A stretch of 35,051 nt of DNA from Microbacterium sp. 13-71-7 (GTDB taxonomy: Bacteria; Actinomycetota; Actinomycetes; Actinomycetales; Microbacteriaceae), in NCBI RefSeq assembly GCF_002257455.1, contig NZ_NCKN01000008.1:1-35051 (forward strand), in the 5' to 3' direction. Of this stretch, positions 17,246 through 25,023 are shown in pieces. The position numbers and the translations under genes were made by a program. Each line of letters opens with the position of its first letter. The first letter of the stretch is position 1. The notes beneath the pieces were generated by a model. It saw nothing but the letters and a program-made list of their open reading frames with translations, had not been told where the DNA came from and searched no databases.

Positions 17246-18274
17246 ATGACGACCACAACGAGTCCGCGCCGCGCACTCTGCCTCGCGGTGCCGACCGTGC
17301 TGCTGACGACGGTCGCGACCGCGCTCGTGGCGACGCCCGCGCAGGCGCACACCCCCGCGCGCGCACCGCTGACCGCGCTCCCGACCGGCGCCGTCGCCGC
17401 CGCACTGTCGGCGCGGAGCGTTCCGACCGAGCTCGCACCGCCGACGCACTACACCGTGCAGGACGGCGACACGCTCTGGGACATCGCGCGCGCCCACGGA
17501 ACCAGCGTCGCCGCGCTGTACGCCGCGAACGGACTCGGATCCGACTCGATCATCTACCCGGGCCAGGTGCTCGCCCTCGGCGGATCCGCCGAGACCGCCT
17601 CTGCCTCCGACTCCGCCTCCGCCCCCGCGCCGGCGGAGGCAGCGGCCCCCGCGGCCGACGCCGCCGGCTACGACGTGGTCGCCGGCGACACGCTCTGGTC
17701 GATCGCGCACGCGCACGGGATCACGCTCGCGGAGCTCTACGCCGCGAACGCCCTCTCCCCCGACTCGATCATCTACCCGGGCCAGACGCTCCGGTTCTCC
17801 GCGCCGGCCCCGGCGCCCGCGCCGGCGGCGGTCGACGTCGCGCCCCAGCCCGCCCCGGACACCTACACCGCCCCGCAGGTGGTGCTGGACGACGTGCAGA
17901 CCGCCAACGCGCAGCACATCATCCGCGTCGGCCGGGAGCTGGGCGTGAGCGACCGCGGCATCGCGATCGCCCTGGCCACCGCGATGGTCGAATCCGGCCT
18001 CGTGAACGCCCCCTCCGGGGATCGCGACTCGATCGGCCTGTTCCAGCAGCGCCCGAGCACCGGCTGGGGAACGCCGGAGCAGATCGCGGACGCGGACTAC
18101 GCGATCAGGGCCTTCTACGTGGGCACGCCGCACACCAACGGCCTGCTCGACATCCCAGGCTGGGAGGGCCTCGGCTTCAGCGAGGCCGCGCAGGACGTGC
18201 AGATCTCCGCCTTCCCCGCCCGCTACGGCCTGTGGGAGCCGCAGGCGGACGGCTGGCTCGCGGCACTCGGCTGA
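17246..18274 (+). CDS. Secreted LysM protein with lytic-transglycosylase-like domain
   Basis: The 342-residue protein has a signal peptide (about 1-34, cleavage after TPAQA), two LysM peptidoglycan-binding domains (about 68-112, HYTVQDGDTLWDIARAHG; and 142-184, YDVVAGDTLWSIAHAHG), each ending SIIYPGQ, joined by Ala/Pro/Ser linkers. The C-terminal part (214-340) has the pattern IALATAMVESGLVN...GDRDSIGLFQQRPSTGWGTPEQI followed by AIRAFY, which resembles the lysozyme-like fold of actinobacterial transglycosylases, with Glu249 as the catalytic candidate. Likely role: binding and trimming wall glycan outside the cell. The ATG at 17246 has GGGGGA four bases upstream. It precedes the PASTA kinase by 91 bp on the same strand, so wall remodelling and wall sensing are adjacent. 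Enzymatic activity is inferred, not shown. Confidence 0.85.
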   Translation: MTTTTSPRRALCLAVPTVLLTTVATALVATPAQAHTPARAPLTALPTGAVAAALSARSVPTELAPPTHYTVQDGDTLWDIARAHGTSVAALYAANGLGSDSIIYPGQVLALGGSAETASASDSASAPAPAEAAAPAADAAGYDVVAGDTLWSIAHAHGITLAELYAANALSPDSIIYPGQTLRFSAPAPAPAPAAVDVAPQPAPDTYTAPQVVLDDVQTANAQHIIRVGRELGVSDRGIAIALATAMVESGLVNAPSGDRDSIGLFQQRPSTGWGTPEQIADADYAIRAFYVGTPHTNGLLDIPGWEGLGFSEAAQDVQISAFPARYGLWEPQADGWLAALG

Positions 18275-18353
18275 GCGCCCGCCGGACCCGCTCCGCGAGA
18301 ACGGAAAAGCGCTCGCACGCGAGCCGTTCCCGGGGCTCTCAGCGAGTTCTCCA

Positions 18354-18359
18354 TAGACT
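18354..18359 (+). promoter_or_regulatory. -10 element, likely leaderless start of the kinase gene
   Basis: TAGACT lies six bases before the GTG start codon of the kinase gene, with no ribosome binding site between. The spacing matches the other leaderless-type starts in this window. Confidence 0.55.
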
Positions 18360-18365
18360 CTTGCC

Positions 18366-20294
18366 GTGACGACCAGCCAACAAGCCGACCCCCTCATCGG
18401 GCGGCTCGTCGACGGTCGCTATCGCGTCCGTGCGCGGATCGCCCGTGGCGGCATGGCGACCGTGTACGTCGCCACGGATCTGCGCCTCGAGCGCCGCATC
18501 GCGCTGAAGGTCATGCACGGGCACCTCAGCGACGACTCGGTGTTCCAGAGCCGCTTCATCCAGGAGGCCCGCGCGGCCGCCCGCCTCGCCGATCCGCACG
18601 TCGTCAACGTCTTCGACCAGGGCCAGGATGGCGAGCTCGCCTACCTCGTCATGGAGTACCTGCCCGGCATCACGCTGCGCGAGCTCATGCGCGAGCAGCG
18701 CCGCCTCACCGTGCCGCAGACCATCACGATCATGGACGCGGTGCTGTCCGGCCTCGCGGCCGCGCACCGCGCCGGCATCGTGCACCGCGACGTCAAGCCG
18801 GAGAACGTGCTGCTGGCCGAGGACGGCCGGATCAAGATCGGCGACTTCGGCCTGGCCCGCGCGACCACGGCGAACACCGCCTCGGGCGCCCAGCTGATGG
18901 GCACGATCGCCTATCTCGCGCCCGAGCTCGTCACCCGCGGCACCGCGGACGCCCGCAGCGACATCTACGCGCTCGGCATCATGCTCTACGAGATGCTCGT
19001 CGGCGAGCAGCCGTACAAGGGCGAGCAGCCCATGCAGATCGCGTTCCAGCACGCCACCGACTCCGTCCCGCGACCGAGCGTGCGCAATCCCGGCGTGCCG
19101 GAGCAGCTCGACGAACTCGTGCTGTGGGCGACCGAGAAGTCGCCGGATGAGCGCCCGGACGACGCGCAGGAGATGCTCGAGCGGCTGCGCGTGATCGAGC
19201 GCGAGCTGGGCGTCACGCCCACCCCCACCACGGCGAAGACCACGGTCGTGCCCATGCGCGACACCGGGGATCAGACCCTCGTGCTGCCGGGCATCCCCAC
19301 CGCGACCGCGCCGGCGCCGGCGGCGGACGCCCCGCTCGACAACGCGACGCTGCTGCGCCGCCGCACCGCGCACCGCCGCTCCCGCGGGGCGCTGCTGCTC
19401 GTGCTCGTGCTGCTGCTGGCCGTCCTGGCCGGCGGAACGGGCTGGTGGTTCGGATCCGGTCCCGGCTCCAAGCTCTCCGTGCCGGACGTCGCGGGCAAGA
19501 CCTGGGAGGTCGCCGCGGCCACGATCACGAAGGAGGGGCTCACGCCCGTGCAGGGCAGCGAGTTCTCCCTCAAGGTGCCGCTGGGCCAGGCGATCCGCAC
19601 GGATCCCGGCTCAGGCACCCGCCTGGACAAGAAGGCGAAGGTCACGGTGCTGATCTCGGCGGGCCCCGCCAAGCACGACCTGCCCAAGCTCGACGGCATG
19701 ACCGAGCAGCAGGCGAAGCAGGCGCTCGTGGATTTCCACCTGACCCTGCAGGACTCCGTGTCGCTCTTCTCCGGCGCGGACAGCGGACTCGTGATCAATG
19801 CCGAGGTCACGCCGCGCGCGGGAGGCGACGGCTACGAGTGCGGCGGGGGCTGCAGCGTCTACGAGGGCGACCAGATCCGCCTCCTCGTGTCGCTGGGGCC
19901 GGTGCCGGACGTCATCGGTCTGACCGTGGACGACGCGACGAGCAAGCTCAAGACGGTGGGGCTGGGCGCGGACTCGAGTTCGTCCGCCTCCTACAGCGAT
20001 GACGTGCCGAAGGGCCGCGTGATCAGCATCGGCGATCGCGAGGGCGGCGGCAACTGGCGGCCCGGCGACACGATCGTGCTGAACGTGTCCAAGGGGCCGG
20101 AACCGGTCACCGTGCCCGACGTCGTCGGCAAGAACCTCGCCGAGGCCATGCAGACCCTCACGAACGCGGGCCTGAACCCGCAGACCAGCGTGCCGCAGAT
20201 CGCATGGAGCCTGTTCCAGGTGACCGGGACGGATCCCAAGGCCGGCGACAGCGTGGAGAAGAACTCGACGATCCGGGTCAAGGTCTCCGGCTGA
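18366..20294 (+). CDS. PknL-like Ser/Thr protein kinase with four PASTA repeats
   Basis: A membrane Ser/Thr kinase whose outer PASTA repeats probably sense muropeptides or lipid II. The 642-residue protein has a Hanks-type kinase domain (about 15-275): glycine loop IARGGMATVY, Lys48 in ALKVM, HRDVKPEN (140-147), DFG (160-162) and APE (185-187). A Thr/Pro-rich juxtamembrane stretch, a membrane segment at about 341-363, and four PASTA units (about 370-433, 437-510, 511-576, 580-642) follow. The second PASTA has an inserted ECGGGCSVYE segment with Cys492 and Cys496. Gene order (Rv2175c-like protein before, class II DAHP synthase after) matches pknL of M. tuberculosis, although PknL there is shorter outside and lacks PASTA repeats, so the function may be closer to PknB. 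GTG start, leaderless-type promoter. Confidence 0.93.
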   Translation: MTTSQQADPLIGRLVDGRYRVRARIARGGMATVYVATDLRLERRIALKVMHGHLSDDSVFQSRFIQEARAAARLADPHVVNVFDQGQDGELAYLVMEYLPGITLRELMREQRRLTVPQTITIMDAVLSGLAAAHRAGIVHRDVKPENVLLAEDGRIKIGDFGLARATTANTASGAQLMGTIAYLAPELVTRGTADARSDIYALGIMLYEMLVGEQPYKGEQPMQIAFQHATDSVPRPSVRNPGVPEQLDELVLWATEKSPDERPDDAQEMLERLRVIERELGVTPTPTTAKTTVVPMRDTGDQTLVLPGIPTATAPAPAADAPLDNATLLRRRTAHRRSRGALLLVLVLLLAVLAGGTGWWFGSGPGSKLSVPDVAGKTWEVAAATITKEGLTPVQGSEFSLKVPLGQAIRTDPGSGTRLDKKAKVTVLISAGPAKHDLPKLDGMTEQQAKQALVDFHLTLQDSVSLFSGADSGLVINAEVTPRAGGDGYECGGGCSVYEGDQIRLLVSLGPVPDVIGLTVDDATSKLKTVGLGADSSSSASYSDDVPKGRVISIGDREGGGNWRPGDTIVLNVSKGPEPVTVPDVVGKNLAEAMQTLTNAGLNPQTSVPQIAWSLFQVTGTDPKAGDSVEKNSTIRVKVSG

Positions 20295-20341
20295 GCCGAG
20301 CGTCCGCAGGGCGGTGCGCAGCCCGCCCCCTGATGCGACGA

Positions 20342-20372
20342 AGGCCCGGCACCGCTCTGCGGTACCGGGCCT
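20342..20372. terminator. Bidirectional terminator between kinase gene and aroG
   Basis: AGGCCCGGCACCG at 20342-20354 pairs with CGGTACCGGGCCT at 20360-20372 with one mismatch and a five-base loop. It sits in the 88-bp gap between convergent genes and can serve both. Confidence 0.75.
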
Positions 20373-20382
20373 CGACTCCGGC

Positions 20383-21717
20383 TCAGCGCTTCTCGAGCTC
20401 CTCGGCGACGAGGAACGCGAGCTCGAGCGACTGCATGTGGTTGAGGCGCGGGTCGCACAGCGACTCGTAGCGCGTCGCCAGCCCCTCCTCGTCGATCTGC
20501 TCGGATCCACCCAGGCACTCGGTGACGTCGTCGCCCGTGAGCTCCACGTGGATGCCGCCGGGGAAGGTGCCGACGGCGCGGTGCGCCTCGAAGAAGCCGC
20601 GCACCTCGTCGACCACGTCGTCGAAGCGACGGGTCTTGTAGCCGGTCGGCGTGGTGATGCCGTTGCCGTGCATGGGGTCGGTGACCCACAGCGGCTGCGC
20701 CCCGGAGTCCTTCACGGCCTCCAGCAGCGGCGGCAGCGCGTCGCGGATCTTGCCCGCACCCATGCGCGTGATGAACGTGAGCCGGCCCGGCTCGCGGTTC
20801 GGGTCGAGCTTGTCGATGAGCGCGAGCGCCGTGTCGGTCGTCGTGGTGGGGCCGAGCTTCACGCCGATCGGGTTGCGGATCTTCGAGAAGTAGTCGACGT
20901 GCGCGCCGTCGAGCTCACGGGTGCGCTCGCCGATCCAGAGGAAGTGCGCGGCCGTGTTGTACGGCGTGAGCGTGCGCGAGTCGATGCGGGTCATCGGACG
21001 CTCGTAGTCCATCAGCAGGCCCTCGTGCCCGGTGAAGAACTCGACGCGCTTGAGCTCGTCGAAGTCGGCGCCGGCGGCCTCCATGAACTTGATCGCGCGG
21101 TCGATCTCCGCGGCCATGCGCTCGTAGCGCTGGTTCGCCGGGTTCTGCGCGAAGCCCTTGTTCCAGGAGTGCACCTCGCGGAGATCCGCGAAGCCGCCCT
21201 GGGTGAAGGCGCGGATGAGGTTCAGCGTCGAGGCGGCCGTGTGGTAGCCCTGGAGCAGCCGCGACGGGTTCGCCTCGCGGGAGCCCTCGGTGAAGTCGTA
21301 ACCGTTGACGATGTCGCCGCGGTACGCGGGGAGCGTGACGTCGCCGCGGGTCTCGGTGTCGCTCGAGCGCGGCTTGGCGAACTGCCCCGCCATGCGCCCC
21401 ATCTTCACCACCGGCATCGACGCGCCATAGGTGAGCACGACCGCCATCTGCAGGACCGTCTTGATGCGGTTGCGGATCTGGTCGGCGGTGGCGCCGGCGA
21501 AGGTCTCGGCGCAGTCGCCGCCCTGGAGCAGGAACGCCTGTCCGGAGGCGGCGCGGGCGAGGCGCTCGCGGAGGTTGTCCACCTCACCGGCGAACACCAG
21601 CGGAGGCAGCGCGGCGATCTGCGAGGAGACCTCGGCGACGCGCTCGGCGTCGGGCCACTGCGGCTGCTGCTTGATCGGGAGGGCGCGCCACGAGTCGAGA
21701 TCGAGAGGCTGAGGCAT
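20383..21717 (-). CDS. Class II 3-deoxy-7-phosphoheptulonate synthase
   Basis: This enzyme joins phosphoenolpyruvate and erythrose 4-phosphate, the first step of the shikimate pathway for aromatic amino acids. The 444-residue product is clearly the class II (plant/mycobacterial AroG) type: WPDAERV near the start, LLQGGDCAETF with the metal-ligand Cys69, MAGQFAKPRSSDTETRGDVTLPAYRGDIVNG, WIGERTRELDGAHVDYF, GVKLGPTT, and WVTDPMHGNG near the C-terminus. M. tuberculosis aroG (Rv2178c) is likewise near pknL. The ATG at 21715-21717 follows TAGGAT by six bases. No regulatory ACT or chorismate mutase domain is fused. Confidence 0.96.
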   Translation of the reverse strand: MPQPLDLDSWRALPIKQQPQWPDAERVAEVSSQIAALPPLVFAGEVDNLRERLARAASGQAFLLQGGDCAETFAGATADQIRNRIKTVLQMAVVLTYGASMPVVKMGRMAGQFAKPRSSDTETRGDVTLPAYRGDIVNGYDFTEGSREANPSRLLQGYHTAASTLNLIRAFTQGGFADLREVHSWNKGFAQNPANQRYERMAAEIDRAIKFMEAAGADFDELKRVEFFTGHEGLLMDYERPMTRIDSRTLTPYNTAAHFLWIGERTRELDGAHVDYFSKIRNPIGVKLGPTTTTDTALALIDKLDPNREPGRLTFITRMGAGKIRDALPPLLEAVKDSGAQPLWVTDPMHGNGITTPTGYKTRRFDDVVDEVRGFFEAHRAVGTFPGGIHVELTGDDVTECLGGSEQIDEEGLATRYESLCDPRLNHMQSLELAFLVAEELEKR

Positions 21718-21723
21718 CCCCCC

Positions 21724-21729
21724 ATCCTA
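21724..21729 (-). promoter_or_regulatory. -10 element, likely leaderless start of the DAHP synthase gene
   Basis: On the minus strand TAGGAT is followed by six G residues and then ATG. The G run could mimic a ribosome binding site but touches the start codon, so a leaderless transcript is more likely. Confidence 0.5.
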
Positions 21730-21781
21730 GGGTGCCGGAAAGGGGTCGGATCGCTCTATGAAGCCTCGACCGCCTGGTGCC

Positions 21782-22471
21782 CTAGGAAGCCTGCGAGGCC
21801 AGGCGCTCCTTGACCGTGGAGGCGTAGACGTCCTCGTAGTGCTGCTCCCCCAGCCGCTGCAGCGCGACCATGATCTCATCGGTCACGGAGCGCAGGATGT
21901 AGCGGTCGTTCTCCATGCCCGCGTAGCGGGAGAAGTCGAGGGGTTCGCCGATCACCATTCCCACCCGCATGATGTTCGGAATGCGCTGCCCCGTCGGCAT
22001 CGCGACGTCGGTGTCGACCATCACCACCGGGATGACCGGGACCTTCGCCTCCAGCGCCATCCGGGCGATGCCCGTACGGCCGCGGTAGAGCTTGCCGTCG
22101 GGGCTGCGCGTGCCCTCGGGGTAGATGCCGAGCAGGTCGCCGCGTCCGAGCACGCCGAGGCCCGTGTTGAGCGAGGCCTCCGAGGCCTTGCCGCCCGAGC
22201 GGTCGATGGGGAGCTGACCCGTGCCCTTCATGAACATGCGGGTGGCCCAGCCCTTGAGGCCCCTGCCTGTGAAGTAGTCGCTCTTGGCGAGGAAGGACAT
22301 CTTCCGGTCCAGCATGAGCGGCAGGAAGATCGAGTCCGAGAAGGACAGATGGTTGCTCGCCATGATCGCGGCCCCCGTGACGGGCACATGCTGACGGCCC
22401 ACGACCCACGGGCGGAAGATCGCCTTCACCAGCGGCCCGATGGCGATGTACTTCATGAACCAGTAGATCAT
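21782..22471 (-). CDS. PlsC-type 1-acyl-sn-glycerol-3-phosphate acyltransferase
   Basis: A membrane-associated acyltransferase that probably makes phosphatidic acid for phospholipid synthesis. The 229-residue product has the PlsC motifs in order: N-H41-L-S-F-S-D46 (the HX4D catalytic pair), QLPIDRSGG, YPEGTRSPDGKLYRG (117-131, substrate binding) and VPVIPVVMVDT. A hydrophobic N-terminal stretch (MIYWFMKYIAIGPLVKAIF) is a likely membrane-associated helix. I chose the ATG at 22469-22471 because a TAGACT -10 lies seven bases upstream; the longer open frame is antisense noise. The counterpart in M. tuberculosis (Rv2182c) lies in the same neighbourhood. Divergent from the FadD15-type gene. Confidence 0.93.
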   Translation of the reverse strand: MIYWFMKYIAIGPLVKAIFRPWVVGRQHVPVTGAAIMASNHLSFSDSIFLPLMLDRKMSFLAKSDYFTGRGLKGWATRMFMKGTGQLPIDRSGGKASEASLNTGLGVLGRGDLLGIYPEGTRSPDGKLYRGRTGIARMALEAKVPVIPVVMVDTDVAMPTGQRIPNIMRVGMVIGEPLDFSRYAGMENDRYILRSVTDEIMVALQRLGEQHYEDVYASTVKERLASQAS

Positions 22472-22478
22472 CGCCCGC

Positions 22479-22484
22479 AGTCTA
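22479..22484 (-). promoter_or_regulatory. -10 element, likely leaderless start of the plsC-type gene
   Basis: TAGACT on the minus strand lies seven bases before the ATG, with no ribosome binding site. A small inverted repeat GCGTCG/CGACGC at 22513-22531 lies upstream, in the divergent region. Confidence 0.5.
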
Positions 22485-22594
22485 TCCCGCCGTCGGGACC
22501 AGGACGAGAGTCGCGTCGAGGCTTGCGACGCAGTTTCACAGATCGTGCGACTGAATCTCACGCCGGATGCCCTCTCCCCAGACGCCACATGGCA

Positions 22595-22600
22595 TAGACT
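22595..22600 (+). promoter_or_regulatory. -10 element of the FadD15-type gene
   Basis: TAGACT at this position predicts transcription starting near 22607-22609 and a leader of about 33 bases that carries GAAGGAG before the GTG at 22641. Confidence 0.5.
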
Positions 22601-22640
22601 CCTGGGAAGCATGTACGCGTCCGGCCCCGAAGGAGTTGCC

Positions 22641-24467
22641 GTGGTCCAGTTCGAAGTCCCCGCGATCGTGAAAGCCGCCCCCGAGGACAACATCACCGAC
22701 CTCCTCGAGCAGCGGGTGCAGAAGACCCCGAATCTCGCGCTGTTCTCCGTGCCGGAGGGCGCCGGATGGCGCGACATCACGGCCGCGGACTTCCGCACCG
22801 CGGTGATCGCGCTCGCGAAGGGATTCGTCGCCGCAGGGATCCAGCCCGGCGAGAAGGTCGGCTTCCTGGCGCGCACGACGTACGAATGGACCCTGGTCGA
22901 CTTCGCGCTGTTCTACGCCGGTGCGGTCATGGTGCCGATCTACGAGACCAGCTCGCCCTCGCAGATCCAGTGGATCATGGAGGACTCCGGGGCGATCTCC
23001 CTCATGGTCGAGTCCCCCGAGCACTTCACCCGTTTCGACGAGGTGCGCGGCGACCTCCCGCTCGTCCGCGACGTGTGGCAGATGCACCTCGGCGCGATCG
23101 CCCAGCTCACGGCGCAGGGCGCCGAAGTGCCGGACGAGGAGATCGAGCGCCGTCGCGTCCTCGCGAACGCCGCAGACATCGCCACGCTGATCTACACGTC
23201 CGGTTCGACCGGCCGCCCCAAGGGCTGCGTACTGACCCACAGCAACTTCGTCGAGCTCGCCCGCAACGCGGCGAAGTCGCTCGACGACGTGGTCTCCATC
23301 CAGGGCGCCTCGACCGTGCTGTTCATCACGACCGCGCACGTGTTCGCGCGGTTCATCTCGATCCTCGACATCCACGCCGGCGTGCGCACGGGGCACCAGC
23401 CCGACACCAAGCAGCTCCTCCCGGCGCTCGGATCCTTCAAGCCCACCTTCCTCCTGGCCGTGCCGCGCGTGTTCGAGAAGGTCTACAACTCGGCCGAGCA
23501 GAAGGCCGAGGCCGGCGGCAAGGGCAAGATCTTCCGGGCCGCCGCGGCGACGGCGATCGAGCACTCCCGTCTCGTCGAGGAGGGCGCGAAGATCCCGCTC
23601 GGCATGAAGATCAAGTTCGCCCTCTTCGACAGGCTCGTCTACGCGAAGCTGCGCGAGGCGATGGGCGGCAACATCCAGTACGCGATCTCCGGATCCGCGC
23701 CGCTCGGCGCCCGCCTCGGCCACTTCTTCCACAGCCTCGGCGTCGTCATCCTGGAGGGCTACGGCCTCACCGAGACCACGGCGCCCGCCACGGTGAACCT
23801 GGCGGACAAGTCGAAGATCGGCACGGTAGGGCCCGCGCTGCCCGGGGTCGGCATCCGCCTCGCCGAGGACGGCGAGATCGAGGTGCGCGGCATCAACGTC
23901 TTCAAGGAGTACTGGAACAACCCGGAGGCGACCGAGGCCGCGTTCCACGACGGCTGGTTCCGCACCGGGGATCTCGGCTCGTTCGACGACGAGGGGTTCC
24001 TGACGATCACCGGCCGCAAGAAGGAGATCATCGTCACCGCGGGCGGCAAGAACGTCTCCCCCGCCGCGCTCGAGGATCCGATCCGCGCCAACCCGATCGT
24101 CGGCCAGGTCGTCGTGGTCGGCGACCAGAAGCCGTTCATCGCGGCGCTCGTCACGCTCGACCCCGAGATGCTGCCGTCCTGGCTGGCGAACAACGGACTC
24201 CCGGCGGACATGTCGCTCGCCGACGCCGCCACGAACGACGCGGTGCGCGCCGAGGTGCAGCGCGCGATCGACGTCGCCAACACCCGGGTGTCGCGCGCGG
24301 AGTCGATCCGCAAATTCACGATCCTGCCCTCCGAGTGGACCGAGGCGAGCGGGCACCTCACGCCCAAGCTCTCGATCAAGCGCAACGTGATCATGAAGGA
24401 CTTCGCGCCGCAGGTCGCCGCGATCTACGACGAGAGCACCGCGACCACGACGGTGCCGCTGGGCTGA
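22641..24467 (+). CDS. Long-chain fatty acyl-CoA/AMP ligase (FadD15-type)
   Basis: An AMP-forming ligase of the ANL superfamily that activates long-chain fatty acids, probably to acyl-CoA. The 608-residue product has the P-loop YTSGSTGRPKG (185-195), the adenine-binding motif GYGLTETTAPAT, the segment RTGDLGSFDDEGFLTITGRKKEIIVTAGGKNVSPAALED containing the hinge, and a C-terminal KPKLSIKR-like lysine segment (TPKLSIKRNVIM). I placed the start at GTG 22641 because AAGGAG lies six bases before it and the protein then begins MVQFEVPAIVK; longer frames start upstream of the predicted transcription start. It resembles M. tuberculosis Rv2187. It is divergent from the acyltransferase, a plausible functional pair. 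Confidence 0.93.
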   Translation: MVQFEVPAIVKAAPEDNITDLLEQRVQKTPNLALFSVPEGAGWRDITAADFRTAVIALAKGFVAAGIQPGEKVGFLARTTYEWTLVDFALFYAGAVMVPIYETSSPSQIQWIMEDSGAISLMVESPEHFTRFDEVRGDLPLVRDVWQMHLGAIAQLTAQGAEVPDEEIERRRVLANAADIATLIYTSGSTGRPKGCVLTHSNFVELARNAAKSLDDVVSIQGASTVLFITTAHVFARFISILDIHAGVRTGHQPDTKQLLPALGSFKPTFLLAVPRVFEKVYNSAEQKAEAGGKGKIFRAAAATAIEHSRLVEEGAKIPLGMKIKFALFDRLVYAKLREAMGGNIQYAISGSAPLGARLGHFFHSLGVVILEGYGLTETTAPATVNLADKSKIGTVGPALPGVGIRLAEDGEIEVRGINVFKEYWNNPEATEAAFHDGWFRTGDLGSFDDEGFLTITGRKKEIIVTAGGKNVSPAALEDPIRANPIVGQVVVVGDQKPFIAALVTLDPEMLPSWLANNGLPADMSLADAATNDAVRAEVQRAIDVANTRVSRAESIRKFTILPSEWTEASGHLTPKLSIKRNVIMKDFAPQVAAIYDESTATTTVPLG

Positions 24468-24476
24468 CCGCACGGG

Positions 24477-24519
24477 CATGAGGAAGGGCCCCGGGGATTC
24501 CCCGGGGCCCTTCCTCATG
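24477..24519. terminator. Perfect 20-bp bidirectional terminator
   Basis: The arms at 24477-24496 and 24500-24519 are exact complements of 20 bp around a three-base loop. The stem starts 10 bases after the fadD15-type stop codon and ends 13 bases from the deformylase stop codon, so it serves both convergent genes. The GC core flanked by GAGGAAGG/CCTTCCTC leaves a weak T-rich edge on each strand. Confidence 0.9.
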
Positions 24520-24531
24520 TCCTCGAGACGG

Positions 24532-25023
24532 TCAGAACCAGGAGCTCTCGCGCACCTCGCGCATGGCGACCTTGCGGGTCTCGGGGGCGAGCCGGGAGAG
24601 GTAGACCTTGCCGTCGAGATGGTCCGTCTCGTGCTGCAGGGCCTGGGCGAGCAGCCCCTCCCCCTCCAGCACCACGGTCTCGCCGTCGAGGTCGATGCCC
24701 TCCACGCGGGCCCACGGGTAGCGCAGCGCGTCGTGCCAGAGGCCGGGCACGGAAAGGCAGCCCTCGCCGGTCGGCACGGGCTCGCCGCGCACCTCGACCA
24801 GCACCGGGTTCAGCACGTAGCCGATGTCGCCGTCGATGTTGTAGCTGAAGGCGCGCAGCGCCACGCCGATCTGCGGCGCGGCGACCCCGGCGCGGCCGGG
24901 GAGCTCGACCGTGTCGACGAGGTCGGCGACGAGCGCGCGGACGCCGTCGTCGATCGTGTCGATCTCGGCGCACGCGGTGCGCAGCACGGGGTCTCCGAAG
25001 AGCCGGATCTCACGGACCGCCAT
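24532..25023 (-). CDS. def: Peptide deformylase
   Basis: Peptide deformylase removes the formyl group from the N-terminal methionine of new proteins. The 163-residue metalloenzyme has all three motifs: [11 protein letters not shown] (motif 1, 43-53), EGCLSVP with Cys89 (motif 2) and [13 protein letters not shown] with His131, Glu132 and His135 (motif 3). Motif 1 is usually GXGXAAXQ; here the second glycine is alanine (GRAGVAAPQ), a tolerated variation. The ATG at 25021-25023 shares one base with the stop codon of the upstream ParA-type gene (TGATG), so the two are likely coupled. Confidence 0.95.
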   Translation of the reverse strand: MAVREIRLFGDPVLRTACAEIDTIDDGVRALVADLVDTVELPGRAGVAAPQIGVALRAFSYNIDGDIGYVLNPVLVEVRGEPVPTGEGCLSVPGLWHDALRYPWARVEGIDLDGETVVLEGEGLLAQALQHETDHLDGKVYLSRLAPETRKVAMREVRESSWF

